NCBI RefSeq assembly: GCF_008806345.1
Contig: NZ_VZZJ01000008.1
Location: forward strand, 100,616-164,615
Length of the DNA stretch: 64,000 nt
From: Methylobacterium planeticum
GTDB lineage: Bacteria; Pseudomonadota; Alphaproteobacteria; Rhizobiales; Beijerinckiaceae
Direction of reading: 5' to 3'
Part shown: piece after piece, positions 23,495-32,255 of the stretch
Layout: every line of letters starts with the position of its first letter
How positions within the stretch are numbered: the stretch's first letter is position 1
Notes under the pieces: generated by a model
Told to the model about the DNA's origin: nothing
The model's database searches: none
Seen by the model: the letters and a program-made list of their open reading frames with translations, nothing else
Position numbers and translations under genes: made by a program

Positions 23495-24652
23495 ATGCCA
23501 ATCCGCCACGTCGTCGGCATCGCAGCCGCCCTCGCATTGAGCACCGCCCTCGCCCGTGCCGACGATGCCCCCATCGTCATCGGCGTGCCGGTCGGCCTGT
23601 CGGGCGCGAACAGCGTCGTCGCGCCGTCCGTCGTCCAGTCTTCCGAACTCGCCGTCGAGGAGATCAACGCGGCGGGCGGCGTGCTCGGCCGGAAGCTCAG
23701 GCTTGAGATCGCCGACGACGCCTCCGGTGCCGCGGGCGCACAGAAGGCCTTCGACGCCCTGATTTATTCCAAGAAGGTCGACGTCATCATCTCGATGGAA
23801 ACCAGCGCGGCTCGGAATGCCGGCCTGCCGGCCGTCACCAAGGGGCGCAAGCCGTTCATCTACACGTCCTTCTATGAGGGCCGGTCCTGCAACAAAAACA
23901 TGTTCGTCAACGCGTGGGTGCCGGAGCAGCAGGTGCCCCCGGTGGTCGATGCCTTTACCAGGGATAAAGGCGCCAAGAGTTTCTTCCTGATCGGCAGCGA
24001 CTACGCCTTCGGGCGCGGCATGCTCGCCTTCACGAGGGCTTACATCGAGAAGACCGGCGGCAGGGTTGTGGGCGAGGAATACCTGCCGATGGACGGCAGC
24101 GACTGGACGTCAACCATCTCCAAGCTGAAGGAGTCGAAGGCCGATGCACTGATCACCTCAACGGCTGGCGGCGCACCCAACGTCACGCTCATCAAGCAGC
24201 TGCGCGGTGCGGGCGTCTCGCTGCCTTTCGCCAACCTCGCGGTCGATGAGGGGACCGCCAAGAGCATGGGCGCCGGCGCCGAGGGCATGTACTTGTCGGC
24301 CTCTTACGTCACCGGGATCGACAGTCCCGAGAACAAGAAGTTCCTTGCCGCGATGAAGTCCAAGTTCGGCGGCGACCTCAGGACTCCGAACGACCTCTCG
24401 GTTCCTCAATACGAGGCCATCTACCTCTACAAGGCTGCCGTCGAGAAGGCCGGTGGCACCGACGCCTCCAAGGTGCTGGAGGCACTTCCGACCGTCAGCT
24501 TTACCGGTCCGCGAAGCCTGATCGGCATGAGCAAGCAGCATCATGCGCCGCTGACGATGTACCTCGGCGAGGTCCAGGGTGACGGCTCGGTCAAGGTCGT
24601 GAGCACGTTCAAGGACGTCGATCCCGGGGAGCAGTGCCCGAAGCTCAACTGA
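23495..24652 (+). CDS. ABC importer substrate-binding protein, branched-chain/amide type
   Basis: The 385-residue protein has a clear signal peptide (MPIRHVVGIAAALALSTALA, cut after RA before DDAP) and a Leu/Ile/Val-binding fold: VIGVPVGLSGANSVVAPSVV, AVEEINAAGGVLGRKLRLEI, then a second lobe FFLIGSDYAFGRGM. It would deliver its ligand from the periplasm to the following permeases. It resembles the amide- and urea-binding branch, and its neighbour AmiC shares the same fold and motifs such as GSDY. GGAAGGA lies upstream of the ATG at 23495. Four ABC and enzyme genes follow in tight order. Confidence 0.93.
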   Translation: MPIRHVVGIAAALALSTALARADDAPIVIGVPVGLSGANSVVAPSVVQSSELAVEEINAAGGVLGRKLRLEIADDASGAAGAQKAFDALIYSKKVDVIISMETSAARNAGLPAVTKGRKPFIYTSFYEGRSCNKNMFVNAWVPEQQVPPVVDAFTRDKGAKSFFLIGSDYAFGRGMLAFTRAYIEKTGGRVVGEEYLPMDGSDWTSTISKLKESKADALITSTAGGAPNVTLIKQLRGAGVSLPFANLAVDEGTAKSMGAGAEGMYLSASYVTGIDSPENKKFLAAMKSKFGGDLRTPNDLSVPQYEAIYLYKAAVEKAGGTDASKVLEALPTVSFTGPRSLIGMSKQHHAPLTMYLGEVQGDGSVKVVSTFKDVDPGEQCPKLN

Positions 24653-24709
24653 GTTCGCGCCGGCCCGCCGAGGGTGGGCCGGCTCCCCATCAAAGATCGG
24701 GAGAGCGTC

Positions 24710-25543
24710 ATGCTGCTGATCCTGGACGTTTTGACTACGGCGGCGGTCCTGTTCGTGGTCGCAATCGGTCTCCTCGCCATCTTCGGCGTGCTGAAAATCA
24801 TCAACTTCGCCCACGGGGCGTGGATCACGGTTGGGGCCTATTGCGCCGTGGTGACGACGCATCTTGGGCTAAACCCCTGGGTCGCGCTGCCGCTCGCCTT
24901 CGTCGTAGGGGGCGCCCTGGGCGCGCTGTCGGAACTGTTCATCATCCGCCCGCTCTATAGGCGGCCGCTCGACGCGATCCTCGCGACCTGGGGACTCGGC
25001 ATCGTCATCGGGCAACTGATCACGCTCGGCTTCGGTCGCGATGTCCAGCTGACCCCGAACCTCGTGTCCGGAACGGTGAACCTGCTGGGCGTCGACTATT
25101 CGGCCTACCGCCTCGTGGCGCTCGCCGCCGCCATCGTCGTCGGCGTGGCGTTCGCGGCGACCATCGAGGGCACGCGCCTCGGCCTGTCGGCCCGCGCGGT
25201 TATCATGAACGAGACGCTCGCGCGGGGGCTCGGCATCGATACCGCCCGCGTCAGGCTGCTCACCTTCATGATCGGCGCGGGGCTCGCGGCGCTCTCGGGT
25301 GTGCTGCTGACGCCGCTCTCCAGCGTCGACCCGAACATGGGCGTGGGCTGGCTGATCGGCGCCTTCATGCTGGTCATGGTGGCGAACGGTTCGCTGCCTG
25401 CTCTCGCCCTCGCCTGCCTCGCGTTCGGGGCGGCCCAGGTGCTCATCAGCACCTTCGTCAGCCCGATCCTCGGAAGCATCGCCATCGCGGTCCTCGCAGC
25501 ACTGGTGCTGCGGATCAACCCGAAAGGATTCTCCCGTGCCTAA
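24710..25543 (+). CDS. ABC importer permease, LivH type
   Basis: This 277-residue inner-membrane protein has about eight hydrophobic segments and the LivH-type signature GVLKIINFAHGAWITVGAYC near the N-terminus and ARAVIMNETLARGLGIDTAR in the cytoplasmic EAA-like loop, which docks the ATPase. The ATG at 24710 follows GGGAGAG; a longer frame from 24674 has no such site. A GC hairpin (CCGGCCC/GGGCCGG, 24660-24682) lies between it and the binding-protein gene, perhaps raising the level of the upstream mRNA. It overlaps the next gene by 8 bases. Confidence 0.92.
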   Translation: MLLILDVLTTAAVLFVVAIGLLAIFGVLKIINFAHGAWITVGAYCAVVTTHLGLNPWVALPLAFVVGGALGALSELFIIRPLYRRPLDAILATWGLGIVIGQLITLGFGRDVQLTPNLVSGTVNLLGVDYSAYRLVALAAAIVVGVAFAATIEGTRLGLSARAVIMNETLARGLGIDTARVRLLTFMIGAGLAALSGVLLTPLSSVDPNMGVGWLIGAFMLVMVANGSLPALALACLAFGAAQVLISTFVSPILGSIAIAVLAALVLRINPKGFSRA

Positions 25544-27344
25544 GGAAACCTCCGCACCGGCCATAGCCGCATCCGTATTAAGCGGGTCGATGCGATTGTC
25601 GCGCCTCGCGCCGCTGGTCGCCGCGACGGTCGCCGTGGCCGCGCTCTGGGTCGCCCCACTGTTCCTCGACCCCTTCGCGGTCAACGTCCTAACCCGCTCG
25701 ATGATCTACGCGGTCCTCGCCGTCACGGTCGACCTCCTGTGGGGTTTCATGGGCATCCTGACTTTCGGCCAGGCCGCGTTCTTCGGCGTCGGCGCCTATG
25801 CGGCCGCCATGATGCTCGGACGCTTCGGCGGGGCGCCGGAATGGATCGCGGCGGCACTCGGCGTCGCGGTCGCGGCCTCGACCCTGCTCGGGCTCGCAGT
25901 CGGATGGCTCTCGTTCTATCACCGCTCGACCGCGCTCTACGCGTCCGTGATCTCGCTCGTGTTCCCCATCGTCGTGACGCAGCTGATCTATTCGGGCGGG
26001 GAACTCACGGGTTCGAGCAGTGGCCTCGTCGGCTTCGACGTGCTTCCGTTCGAGCCGGCGGGGTTCTTCCGCCTCGCGGCGATGGTTCTGGTCGCGGTGA
26101 CGCTGGCCGCCTGGGTGTTCGTGCGCTCCGACGCCGGCCGCGCGCTCGTCGCGGTTCGCGACAACGATGCGCGCTGCGCCTATCTCGGCCTCAACCCGAA
26201 GCGGCTTCAGATCCTGATGACGACCGTGCTGGCCGGCGTCGCGGGGCTTGCGGGCTTCATGTTTGCCAACGCATCCGGCGTGGTCGCGCCGGAGAACGCC
26301 GGCTTCCTGTTCGGGACGGAACTCGTGATCTGGGTCGCTCTCGGCGGCCGCGGCACGCTGCTGGGTCCGGTGGTCGGCACGGTCGCAATCGATTACTTGG
26401 CTGCAAACCTCTCGGGCAACCTGCCGTTCCTCTGGCAGCTGCTGCTCGGCGCCACCTTCGTGGCGGTCATCATCCTGCTGCCCGGTGGGCTCGCGGAACT
26501 CGCCAGCCGCGTCGTCGGATGGCTGCCATCAAGACGCGCGGAGGGCTTCGCACCGACACTCAGGGCCCGCGCCTCGCTGCCGGCGAGCCGCGACTACGCC
26601 GATCCGCTGCTCAAGGTCTCCGGCCTCGCCAAGTCCTATGGCAGCCTGACGGTCCTCGAAAACATCGACCTTGAAGTCCGCCCCGGCGAACTCGTCAGTT
26701 TGGTCGGTCCCAATGGTGCCGGGAAGACCACGCTGATGCGCTGCCTCAGCGACGGGACGGAGCCGATCAAAGGCGAGATTGCCATCGACGGCTCCTCGAC
26801 GGCCGGCCTCACGCCCAACCGGATCGTCGCGCTCGGCATCGGCCGCAAGTTCCAGGTCGCGAGCGTGTTCGAGAGCCTGACCGTCGCGGATTGCCTTCTG
26901 CTCGCGCGCGCTTCGCACGACGGCCTGAGTCCGGTTGGGCGAGCCCAGGCATTGAGCCTGCCACAAGCAGCGATCGACGTGATGCGAATGACGGGGCTGG
27001 ACCGCATGCTGGCTTCGCCGGTGCACCTGCTCTCTCACGGCCAGAAACAGGCGCTCGAACTCTCGATGGTAGTTGCGCTGGAGCCAAGGATGATCCTGCT
27101 CGACGAGCCGACGGCAGGCCTCACCAAGGCCGAGCGCACCACCATCGGTACGGTTCTGAGGACGTTGACCGGTGAGCTCGGCATCGCGGCTGTGCTGGTC
27201 GAGCATGACCTCGATTTCGTGCGGCAGATCTCCTCGCGGATCGTCGTCCTCCATCAGGGAAGACTCGTGCTCGACGGCACGGTCGACGAGGTCGTCAACT
27301 CCGAAACGGTCAAGACCATCTATTCGGGAGGCGGGCATGACTGA
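25536..27344 (+). CDS. fused LivM-type permease and LivG-type ATPase
   Basis: This 602-residue protein joins two components normally made separately. Residues 20-330 are a LivM-type permease (LLWGFMGILTFGQAAFFGVG near 68-87; EAA-like loop AVRDNDARCAYLGLNPKR near 206-223). Residues 355-600 are a LivG-type ATPase: Walker A GPNGAGKTT (391-399), signature LSHGQ (499-503; Gly replaced by His) and Walker B MILLDEP (519-525), with EHDLDFV after it. Permease-ATPase fusions of this kind are known among urea and branched-chain importers. The GTG start overlaps the previous gene by 8 bases, suggesting coupled translation. Confidence 0.92.
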   Translation: MPKETSAPAIAASVLSGSMRLSRLAPLVAATVAVAALWVAPLFLDPFAVNVLTRSMIYAVLAVTVDLLWGFMGILTFGQAAFFGVGAYAAAMMLGRFGGAPEWIAAALGVAVAASTLLGLAVGWLSFYHRSTALYASVISLVFPIVVTQLIYSGGELTGSSSGLVGFDVLPFEPAGFFRLAAMVLVAVTLAAWVFVRSDAGRALVAVRDNDARCAYLGLNPKRLQILMTTVLAGVAGLAGFMFANASGVVAPENAGFLFGTELVIWVALGGRGTLLGPVVGTVAIDYLAANLSGNLPFLWQLLLGATFVAVIILLPGGLAELASRVVGWLPSRRAEGFAPTLRARASLPASRDYADPLLKVSGLAKSYGSLTVLENIDLEVRPGELVSLVGPNGAGKTTLMRCLSDGTEPIKGEIAIDGSSTAGLTPNRIVALGIGRKFQVASVFESLTVADCLLLARASHDGLSPVGRAQALSLPQAAIDVMRMTGLDRMLASPVHLLSHGQKQALELSMVVALEPRMILLDEPTAGLTKAERTTIGTVLRTLTGELGIAAVLVEHDLDFVRQISSRIVVLHQGRLVLDGTVDEVVNSETVKTIYSGGGHD

Positions 27345-28071
27345 GGCCGCAAGAAGGCTCGGTCCGCAAGGCGGCGCCGACCTCGTCCTCAAGGATGTGG
27401 TCAGCGGCTACGGCGCGATCTCCGTGGTGCAGGGCGTGTCAGTCAACGTCCGCCCGGGGGAGATCGTCGCGTTGCTCGGAAAGAACGGCATGGGCAAGAC
27501 GACCACCTTAAAGACCATCCTCGGCATGGTGGCGCTTCGCGGCGGATCTATAGCGGTCGACGGAACGTCGGTGTCCGGCTTGTCGCCGTCGAAGCTGACG
27601 GCCCTCGGCCTCGGCTATGCCCCGCAGGAGCAGCCGTTGTTCCAGGACCTCTCGATTCGCGACAACCTCCGGCTCGCGGTCGCTAGCGACGCCAAGCTTT
27701 CGCAGGCACTTGAGCGCGTGTTCGACTACTTTCCTTTTCTCAAGGACCGCCTAAAACAGCCCGCGGGTACGCTGTCGGGCGGCGAGCAGAAGATGCTGAT
27801 CCTCGCCCGCGCATTGATGCTGAGGCCGCGGCTCCTCCTCATCGACGAGATTTCGGAAGGACTGCAGCCTTCGGTGATCGACAAGATCGCATCCGTCCTC
27901 CTGAACCAGCGGGCGACCAGCGGTGTGAGCATCCTGATTGTGGAGCAAAACCTCGATTTCGCGCTCAAGGTCGCGGACCGTTGGGCCGTGCTGAAGCTTG
28001 GCGAGATAGACGACGAGGGGCCGGCCGCGCCCGACGCGCGCGCCCGCGTGCTCCAACATCTCAGCGTGTGA
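27337..28071 (+). CDS. ABC importer ATPase, LivF type
   Basis: The 244-residue ATPase has Walker A GKNGMGKTT, signature LSGGEQK, Walker B LLLIDEISEGL and the H-loop region replaced by EQNLDFALK as usual in LivF. It forms the second ATP site with the fused LivG domain upstream. The ATG at 27337 overlaps the end of that gene by 8 bases and has GGGAGG upstream; the long frame from 27172 is a shadow of the preceding gene. The amidase follows after 4 bases. Confidence 0.93.
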   Translation: MTEAARRLGPQGGADLVLKDVVSGYGAISVVQGVSVNVRPGEIVALLGKNGMGKTTTLKTILGMVALRGGSIAVDGTSVSGLSPSKLTALGLGYAPQEQPLFQDLSIRDNLRLAVASDAKLSQALERVFDYFPFLKDRLKQPAGTLSGGEQKMLILARALMLRPRLLLIDEISEGLQPSVIDKIASVLLNQRATSGVSILIVEQNLDFALKVADRWAVLKLGEIDDEGPAAPDARARVLQHLSV

Positions 28072-28075
28072 GCCC

Positions 28076-29371
28076 ATGTCGGACCATGCTCACGCTTCAG
28101 TTGTCGCCGCGTCAATTGCGGAGATCCGTTTGGGCATCGCCTCAGGCCGGCACCCGCAATCGCTGGTCACCCCTCTGTGGGAACGCGCGCGGACGCTGGA
28201 GCCCAGGCTTCACGCCTTCGCTCATCTACCGGACAGGGTCCCCGACGCCCTTCTGGCCGGTCCGCTCGCGGGAGTGGCGGTTGGGGTCAAGGACTTGATT
28301 GACACCGCAGACATGCCGACTGCCTGCGGATCCCCGATCTACGAGGGCCGTCGTCCCGGGCGGGACGCCGAGATCGTCGCCCGGCTGCGCGGGCTCGGCG
28401 CCACCGTGCTCGGCAAGACGGTGACCACGGAGTTCGCCTGGCGCCGTGCGGGCCCCACACGCAACCCGTGGAACCTTGACCATACGCCTGGGGGCTCGTC
28501 GAGCGGCTCCGCCGCCGCGGTCGCCGCCGGGGTGGTGACGCTCGCTCTCGGAACCCAGACGTTCGGCTCGGTCATCCGTCCGGCCGCGTTCTGCGGCGTC
28601 GTCGGGTTCAAACCGACTTTCGGCGTCCTGCCACGCGATGGCGTGCAGCCCTTGAGCCCGTCGCTCGACCATGTCGGGATCTTCGCGCGGACCGTCGAGG
28701 ACGTCGCCGTGGCATTCCCGCTCCTCGCTCAGCACCTCGGTGGAACGCCGATGGCGCCCTGCTTTGTCGGAAACCTGAAGGTCGGAATCCTCGCACCGTC
28801 CGGCGAACCGGCCGACGCGGAACAGAAGGTCACTCTTCAGTCTGTCCGGCAACGGCTCGTCGACGCGGGAGCCCAGGTTCAGGCCGTCGAGATGCCCGAA
28901 CCGTGGCGCAAGCTCCAGCGCGTGGCGGACACGCTGGTGGCGTACGAGGCGGCACGCGGCCTCGGGGAATTGACGAAGCGTTTCCCCAGGAAGGTTAGCG
29001 CCGTGCTGACGGAGTTGATCGTGCTAGGTGAGGCTACGTCCGAGACCGAGTACTGGGAGGCTGTCGACGCCCAACGTGAGCTCCGCTCGACCGTGGCGGG
29101 ATACCTCAATGGTCTCGACGCGGTGCTGACTATTCCGGCATCCGGCGAGGCTCCGCGAGGTCTTGAATCCACCGGCGACGCCCGGTTCTGCACGCCATGG
29201 ACAACGCTCGGCTTTCCCGCGATCACGCTGCCCGTGTACTTGTCTCCTTTGGGCCTTCCACTCGGCTTGCAACTCGTCGGTTGGCCCGGCGAGGATCGCG
29301 CGCTGATCTCGGCGGCTGTAGCTTTGGCAAAATCTTTCGCTGACCCAGTCCGACCCAACTTGACGGCGTAG
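28076..29371 (+). CDS. amidase-signature (AS) family amidase
   Basis: The 431-residue enzyme has the Ser-Ser-Lys triad of the AS family: Lys72 (GVKDLID), the cis-Ser in GGSSSGSAA (139-147) and the nucleophile Ser165 in GTQTFGSVIRPAAF. It cleaves a C-N amide bond; AS enzymes range from GatA to acetamidase and aryl amidases, so the substrate is not fixed. It is the last gene of the operon and chemically complements the nitrilase-type amidase at the front: the two folds might act on different steps, for example on a diamide or on amide and hydantoin-like derivatives. Confidence 0.93.
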   Translation: MSDHAHASVVAASIAEIRLGIASGRHPQSLVTPLWERARTLEPRLHAFAHLPDRVPDALLAGPLAGVAVGVKDLIDTADMPTACGSPIYEGRRPGRDAEIVARLRGLGATVLGKTVTTEFAWRRAGPTRNPWNLDHTPGGSSSGSAAAVAAGVVTLALGTQTFGSVIRPAAFCGVVGFKPTFGVLPRDGVQPLSPSLDHVGIFARTVEDVAVAFPLLAQHLGGTPMAPCFVGNLKVGILAPSGEPADAEQKVTLQSVRQRLVDAGAQVQAVEMPEPWRKLQRVADTLVAYEAARGLGELTKRFPRKVSAVLTELIVLGEATSETEYWEAVDAQRELRSTVAGYLNGLDAVLTIPASGEAPRGLESTGDARFCTPWTTLGFPAITLPVYLSPLGLPLGLQLVGWPGEDRALISAAVALAKSFADPVRPNLTA

Positions 29372-29396
29372 GATCTAAGTTCTTCTGCTGCCGCCA

Positions 29397-29552
29397 ACCT
29401 TGGCGAGGGACTGGACGGGACGCCTCAACCTTGTTGCGATCGCCGCAGCCCTCAACGGCAGGCCGCGCAAGACGCTCGGGTGGCCAACGCCCGCCGAGGC
29501 CCTGGACGCCATGCTGCGATCCGCGCAGGCTGCCGTTGCGAGGACCATTTGA
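29397..29552 (+). pseudogene. IS30-type transposase C-terminal remnant
   Basis: A frame reading RLNLVAIAAALNGRPRKTLG and WPTPAEALDAML ends at TGA 29550-29552. The NxRPRKTLGxxTPAEAL pattern is the C-terminal end of IS30-family transposases. The catalytic core is absent, so it is only a tail left after the amide operon. Confidence 0.6.
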
Positions 29553-29571
29553 GACCGGGGTAGCAGCTTGG

Positions 29572-29946
29572 TCACTTCAACGGCTTGGATCGCACGGTCA
29601 GCTTGTTTCCGTCCGGATCTCGGAGGTAGGCGACGAAGGCCCCGTTCGGGCGCTCGGCGGGTGGGCTCTCGATTGCGGTGCCGCCGTGCGTGGTGCCTGC
29701 CTTGTGCCACGCGAGAACATGATCCGGGCTCGCGGCGGCGATGCCGATGGTCCCACCGTTGGCCGCGGTCGCCGGATTGCCATCAATCGGCTTCGAAACC
29801 ATCAGCCGACCGCCTTCGTGCGCGTAGATTAACCTGCCCCTGGCATCCATCGCACCGAGCTTGCCGCCCAGCGCGGTGAAGGTGGCGTCGTAGAAGACCC
29901 TGGCCCGCTCAAGGTCGTTGCTGCCGATCATGACGTGGGTGAACAT
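29572..29946 (-). CDS. VOC-family (glyoxalase-like) protein
   Basis: The 124-residue protein is a vicinal-oxygen-chelate fold member: MFTHVMIGSNDLERARVFYD at the start and GAFVAYLRDPDGNKLTVR at the end, giving the paired beta-alpha-beta-beta-beta units. Metal ligands would include His4 and a C-terminal acidic or His position, but the substrate is unknown. It is the last gene of the minus-strand catabolic cluster, 39 bases after the dienelactone-hydrolase-like gene, and could process an aldehyde or thioadduct made by that pathway. Confidence 0.85.
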   Translation of the reverse strand: MFTHVMIGSNDLERARVFYDATFTALGGKLGAMDARGRLIYAHEGGRLMVSKPIDGNPATAANGGTIGIAAASPDHVLAWHKAGTTHGGTAIESPPAERPNGAFVAYLRDPDGNKLTVRSKPLK

Positions 29947-29985
29947 GCTTTCTCTCCGCGGGTGAACCGCCTGCCGCCCCGAAGG

Positions 29986-30720
29986 TCAACGGAGCGCGCG
30001 ATGGTACATCGCGTTCAGCTCGCGCCAGCCACGCTCGGCGGCCTCATGATCGTAGACGGGGAAGTCCGGCATCATCCAGCCATGTTCGGCGGGATAGGTC
30101 TCGGTGCGGAGCGTCACGCCGGCGTCGGTCAGCGCGGCTTCGAGCCTGGCGGCCATCTCGGGCGGGTAGCTGCGGTCGTTCTCGGCGGCCGCGACGTAGA
30201 CCTCCGCCTTGATGCGCGGTGCGCCCAGGTGAGGGCTGGTCGGCGCGTCTGTGGCGAGGTTCCCGCCGTGGAAACTCGCCACGGTGGCGAAGCGGTCCGG
30301 GAACGCGGCCGCCGCGGCGAGCGCCATGCCCCCGCCCATGCAGAAGCCGACCGCGCCGACCTGGCGGCCCGCGACGTCACTGCGTGTGTCGAGGTATGCG
30401 AGGAGTGCGCCCGTATCTTCGGCGGCCTTGTCGTTCCCGGTCGTGGCCATCAGCGGACCGAGGATCGCGCGGAAGTCGCCCTTGAACACCTCCGCGGGCA
30501 CGAACGGCCCGTAGGGTCCGTAGCGGTAGAAGAGGTCCGGCAGAAGCACGACGTGACCCACATCCGCGAGCCGCTGCGCCATCTCGACCATGGCGGGCCG
30601 GATCCCACCGGCGTCCATGTACATGATCGCGGCAGGCCAGGGTCCGGCGCCCTCGGGCGTCAGCACCTGCGCGGGGCACTCCCCATCCTGGGTCCGGACG
30701 GTCACTTGTTCATGCGGCAT
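29986..30720 (-). CDS. dienelactone hydrolase family protein
   Basis: This 244-residue alpha/beta hydrolase has the Cys nucleophile in GFCMGGG (about residues 125-131), an acid in VAAAENDRSYPPEMAAR and a C-terminal His in ETYPAEHGW, the Cys-Asp-His triad of dienelactone hydrolases. Family members open the lactone ring during (chloro)aromatic degradation, although many homologues act on other esters. It lies 73 bases downstream of the alpha/beta hydrolase gene in the same direction. Confidence 0.88.
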   Translation of the reverse strand: MPHEQVTVRTQDGECPAQVLTPEGAGPWPAAIMYMDAGGIRPAMVEMAQRLADVGHVVLLPDLFYRYGPYGPFVPAEVFKGDFRAILGPLMATTGNDKAAEDTGALLAYLDTRSDVAGRQVGAVGFCMGGGMALAAAAAFPDRFATVASFHGGNLATDAPTSPHLGAPRIKAEVYVAAAENDRSYPPEMAARLEAALTDAGVTLRTETYPAEHGWMMPDFPVYDHEAAERGWRELNAMYHRALR

Positions 30721-30793
30721 GAGATGGCTCCGGGGGTGGACGCTGCAGCCAGTAAGAGGGTGGAACGGGCAGTGCTCGATGATCGGACCGACA

Positions 30794-31825
30794 CTATCGT
30801 GCGTCTCCGTCGAGCCTTTTGCTCCGGAGCCAGGCGCGGATTGCGTCGATGTGTTCCGCGTCCCGCTCCAGCGGCAGCCAGTGTCCGGCGGCCACGCTGA
30901 CGACGGTCAGGTCGGGGCAGGCCGCGCGCATCGGGCCGCCCTGGCTGTTGCCGGCGATGGTGCAGACCTGATCGAAGTCGCCGTCGACGAACAGCACCGG
31001 CTGCGAGAGGCGGCCGTGATCGGGGGCCTGCCGCGCGTAGGCGACCGCGGCATCGTCGTTCAGGTACCATGCGCAGGACGGACGGAAGCCGATGACCTCG
31101 AACGCTTGCACCAGCGCGTCGAAGTCCGCCGCCGGCCAGACCGCCGGGTCCGGCGCGGTCGGCGGGGCGCGGTGCGCATCGCCGAAGCGTCCCCCGCGTC
31201 GCGTGACCACCGCGAGCGGCGCGACCTTGCCGACGCTTTCGGGACTGCCCGAGCGGAAGATCGAGGCCAGCGATGACCTGCGGTCCGCGTCGAGGTCCGC
31301 CACCGCCGCCTCGAAGTGCGTGTTGTAGTCGCGGTAGTAGTCCCAATGGCCGTCCGGATACCGGTCGGCCGGATAGATCGTCCGGTCGACGAGCGGGACG
31401 AGCGTTTCCAGGGCGTGCCCGGCGGGCTGATAGGCCAGCGAGGTCAGCACCACCCCGCGGCTGCGCTGCGGATGATGCGCGGCCAAGGCGCCGGCCACAA
31501 CGCAACCCCAGTCATGGCCAATCCAGATCGCGGGCTTGCCGCCCAGATGATCGTGGAGCTCCGCCATGTCGGCGACGACGTTCTCGATGGTATACGCGTC
31601 GTTCGCCGTGGGTGCGGACGAGCCACCGAAGCCGCGCAGGTCCGGAGCGATGCAGCGCCACCCGTCGGTGGCGAACGCCTCCATCTGGGCGCGCCACATC
31701 AAGGCGATGCTCGGCCAGCCGTGGAGGAACACCATCAGTGGTCCGTCGGGCGGACCGGATCCTAGGTAGTGCGTCCAATGGCGAGGGGTGCCGAACGAAC
31801 GCGGGACAAGCTCGGTGGAGGACAT
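30794..31825 (-). CDS. alpha/beta hydrolase, epoxide-hydrolase-like
   Basis: The 343-residue protein has HGWPS (oxyanion hole, about 35-39), PDLRGFGGSS, and the nucleophile elbow GHDWGCV (about 103-109) with an Asp nucleophile, the arrangement of epoxide hydrolases and haloalkane dehalogenases rather than Ser esterases. The charge-relay residues are a late acid (VDGDFDQV) and His in AAGHWLPLE. Possible epoxide-ring tyrosines are in the cap, e.g. DYYRDYN. The substrate is unknown. It belongs to the LysR-headed minus-strand cluster. Confidence 0.85.
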   Translation of the reverse strand: MSSTELVPRSFGTPRHWTHYLGSGPPDGPLMVFLHGWPSIALMWRAQMEAFATDGWRCIAPDLRGFGGSSAPTANDAYTIENVVADMAELHDHLGGKPAIWIGHDWGCVVAGALAAHHPQRSRGVVLTSLAYQPAGHALETLVPLVDRTIYPADRYPDGHWDYYRDYNTHFEAAVADLDADRRSSLASIFRSGSPESVGKVAPLAVVTRRGGRFGDAHRAPPTAPDPAVWPAADFDALVQAFEVIGFRPSCAWYLNDDAAVAYARQAPDHGRLSQPVLFVDGDFDQVCTIAGNSQGGPMRAACPDLTVVSVAAGHWLPLERDAEHIDAIRAWLRSKRLDGDAR

Positions 31826-31928
31826 CCCCCTGCTTTGCCCGACAAGCCGGCCATGCTCAATCCAAGGAGCACCGCGCGTCGGCTCCAGCCCTCGATCAGG
31901 GTCGGATCAACGACCTGCTGGCATGGCG

Positions 31929-32216
31929 TCACGCGCGTTCCTCCCGCTTCCGCTCCGCAGCCAGGGCTTCCCGGACCGAGGGTCGGGTGGCGACGCGTCC
32001 GGCGAGGTCGGTGAGGCGCGGGAACGGGCCCAGGTCGAATCCGGTCATCGGGGCCCAAGCCTGCACAACGAACAGGTATCCGTCGGGCAGGGCGGAACTC
32101 ATGCCCGTGAGGAAGGGGCGACCATCCGACAGTGTCTGCTCGATCAGGGCGAAGCTTCGGTTCAGGCTCGCGGTCGCCGCAGCCCGTGCGTCCGACGTCA
32201 CCTTGGGATCGAACAC
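31929..32216 (-). pseudogene. glutathione S-transferase C-terminal half
   Basis: The frame starts at a GTG right after an in-frame stop and covers only an alpha-helical GST C-terminal domain: ARAAATASLNRSFALIEQTL, FLTGMSSALPDGYLFVVQAW and FPRLTDLAGRVATRPSV. The thioredoxin-like N-terminal domain with the glutathione site is missing, so it is unlikely to act as a transferase. Its presence within the catabolic cluster suggests that a complete GST was once part of the pathway. Confidence 0.7.
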
Positions 32217-32255
32217 TTAAGCTTGTCGAGCCAGCAATCAGTCACCCTGATCAGG

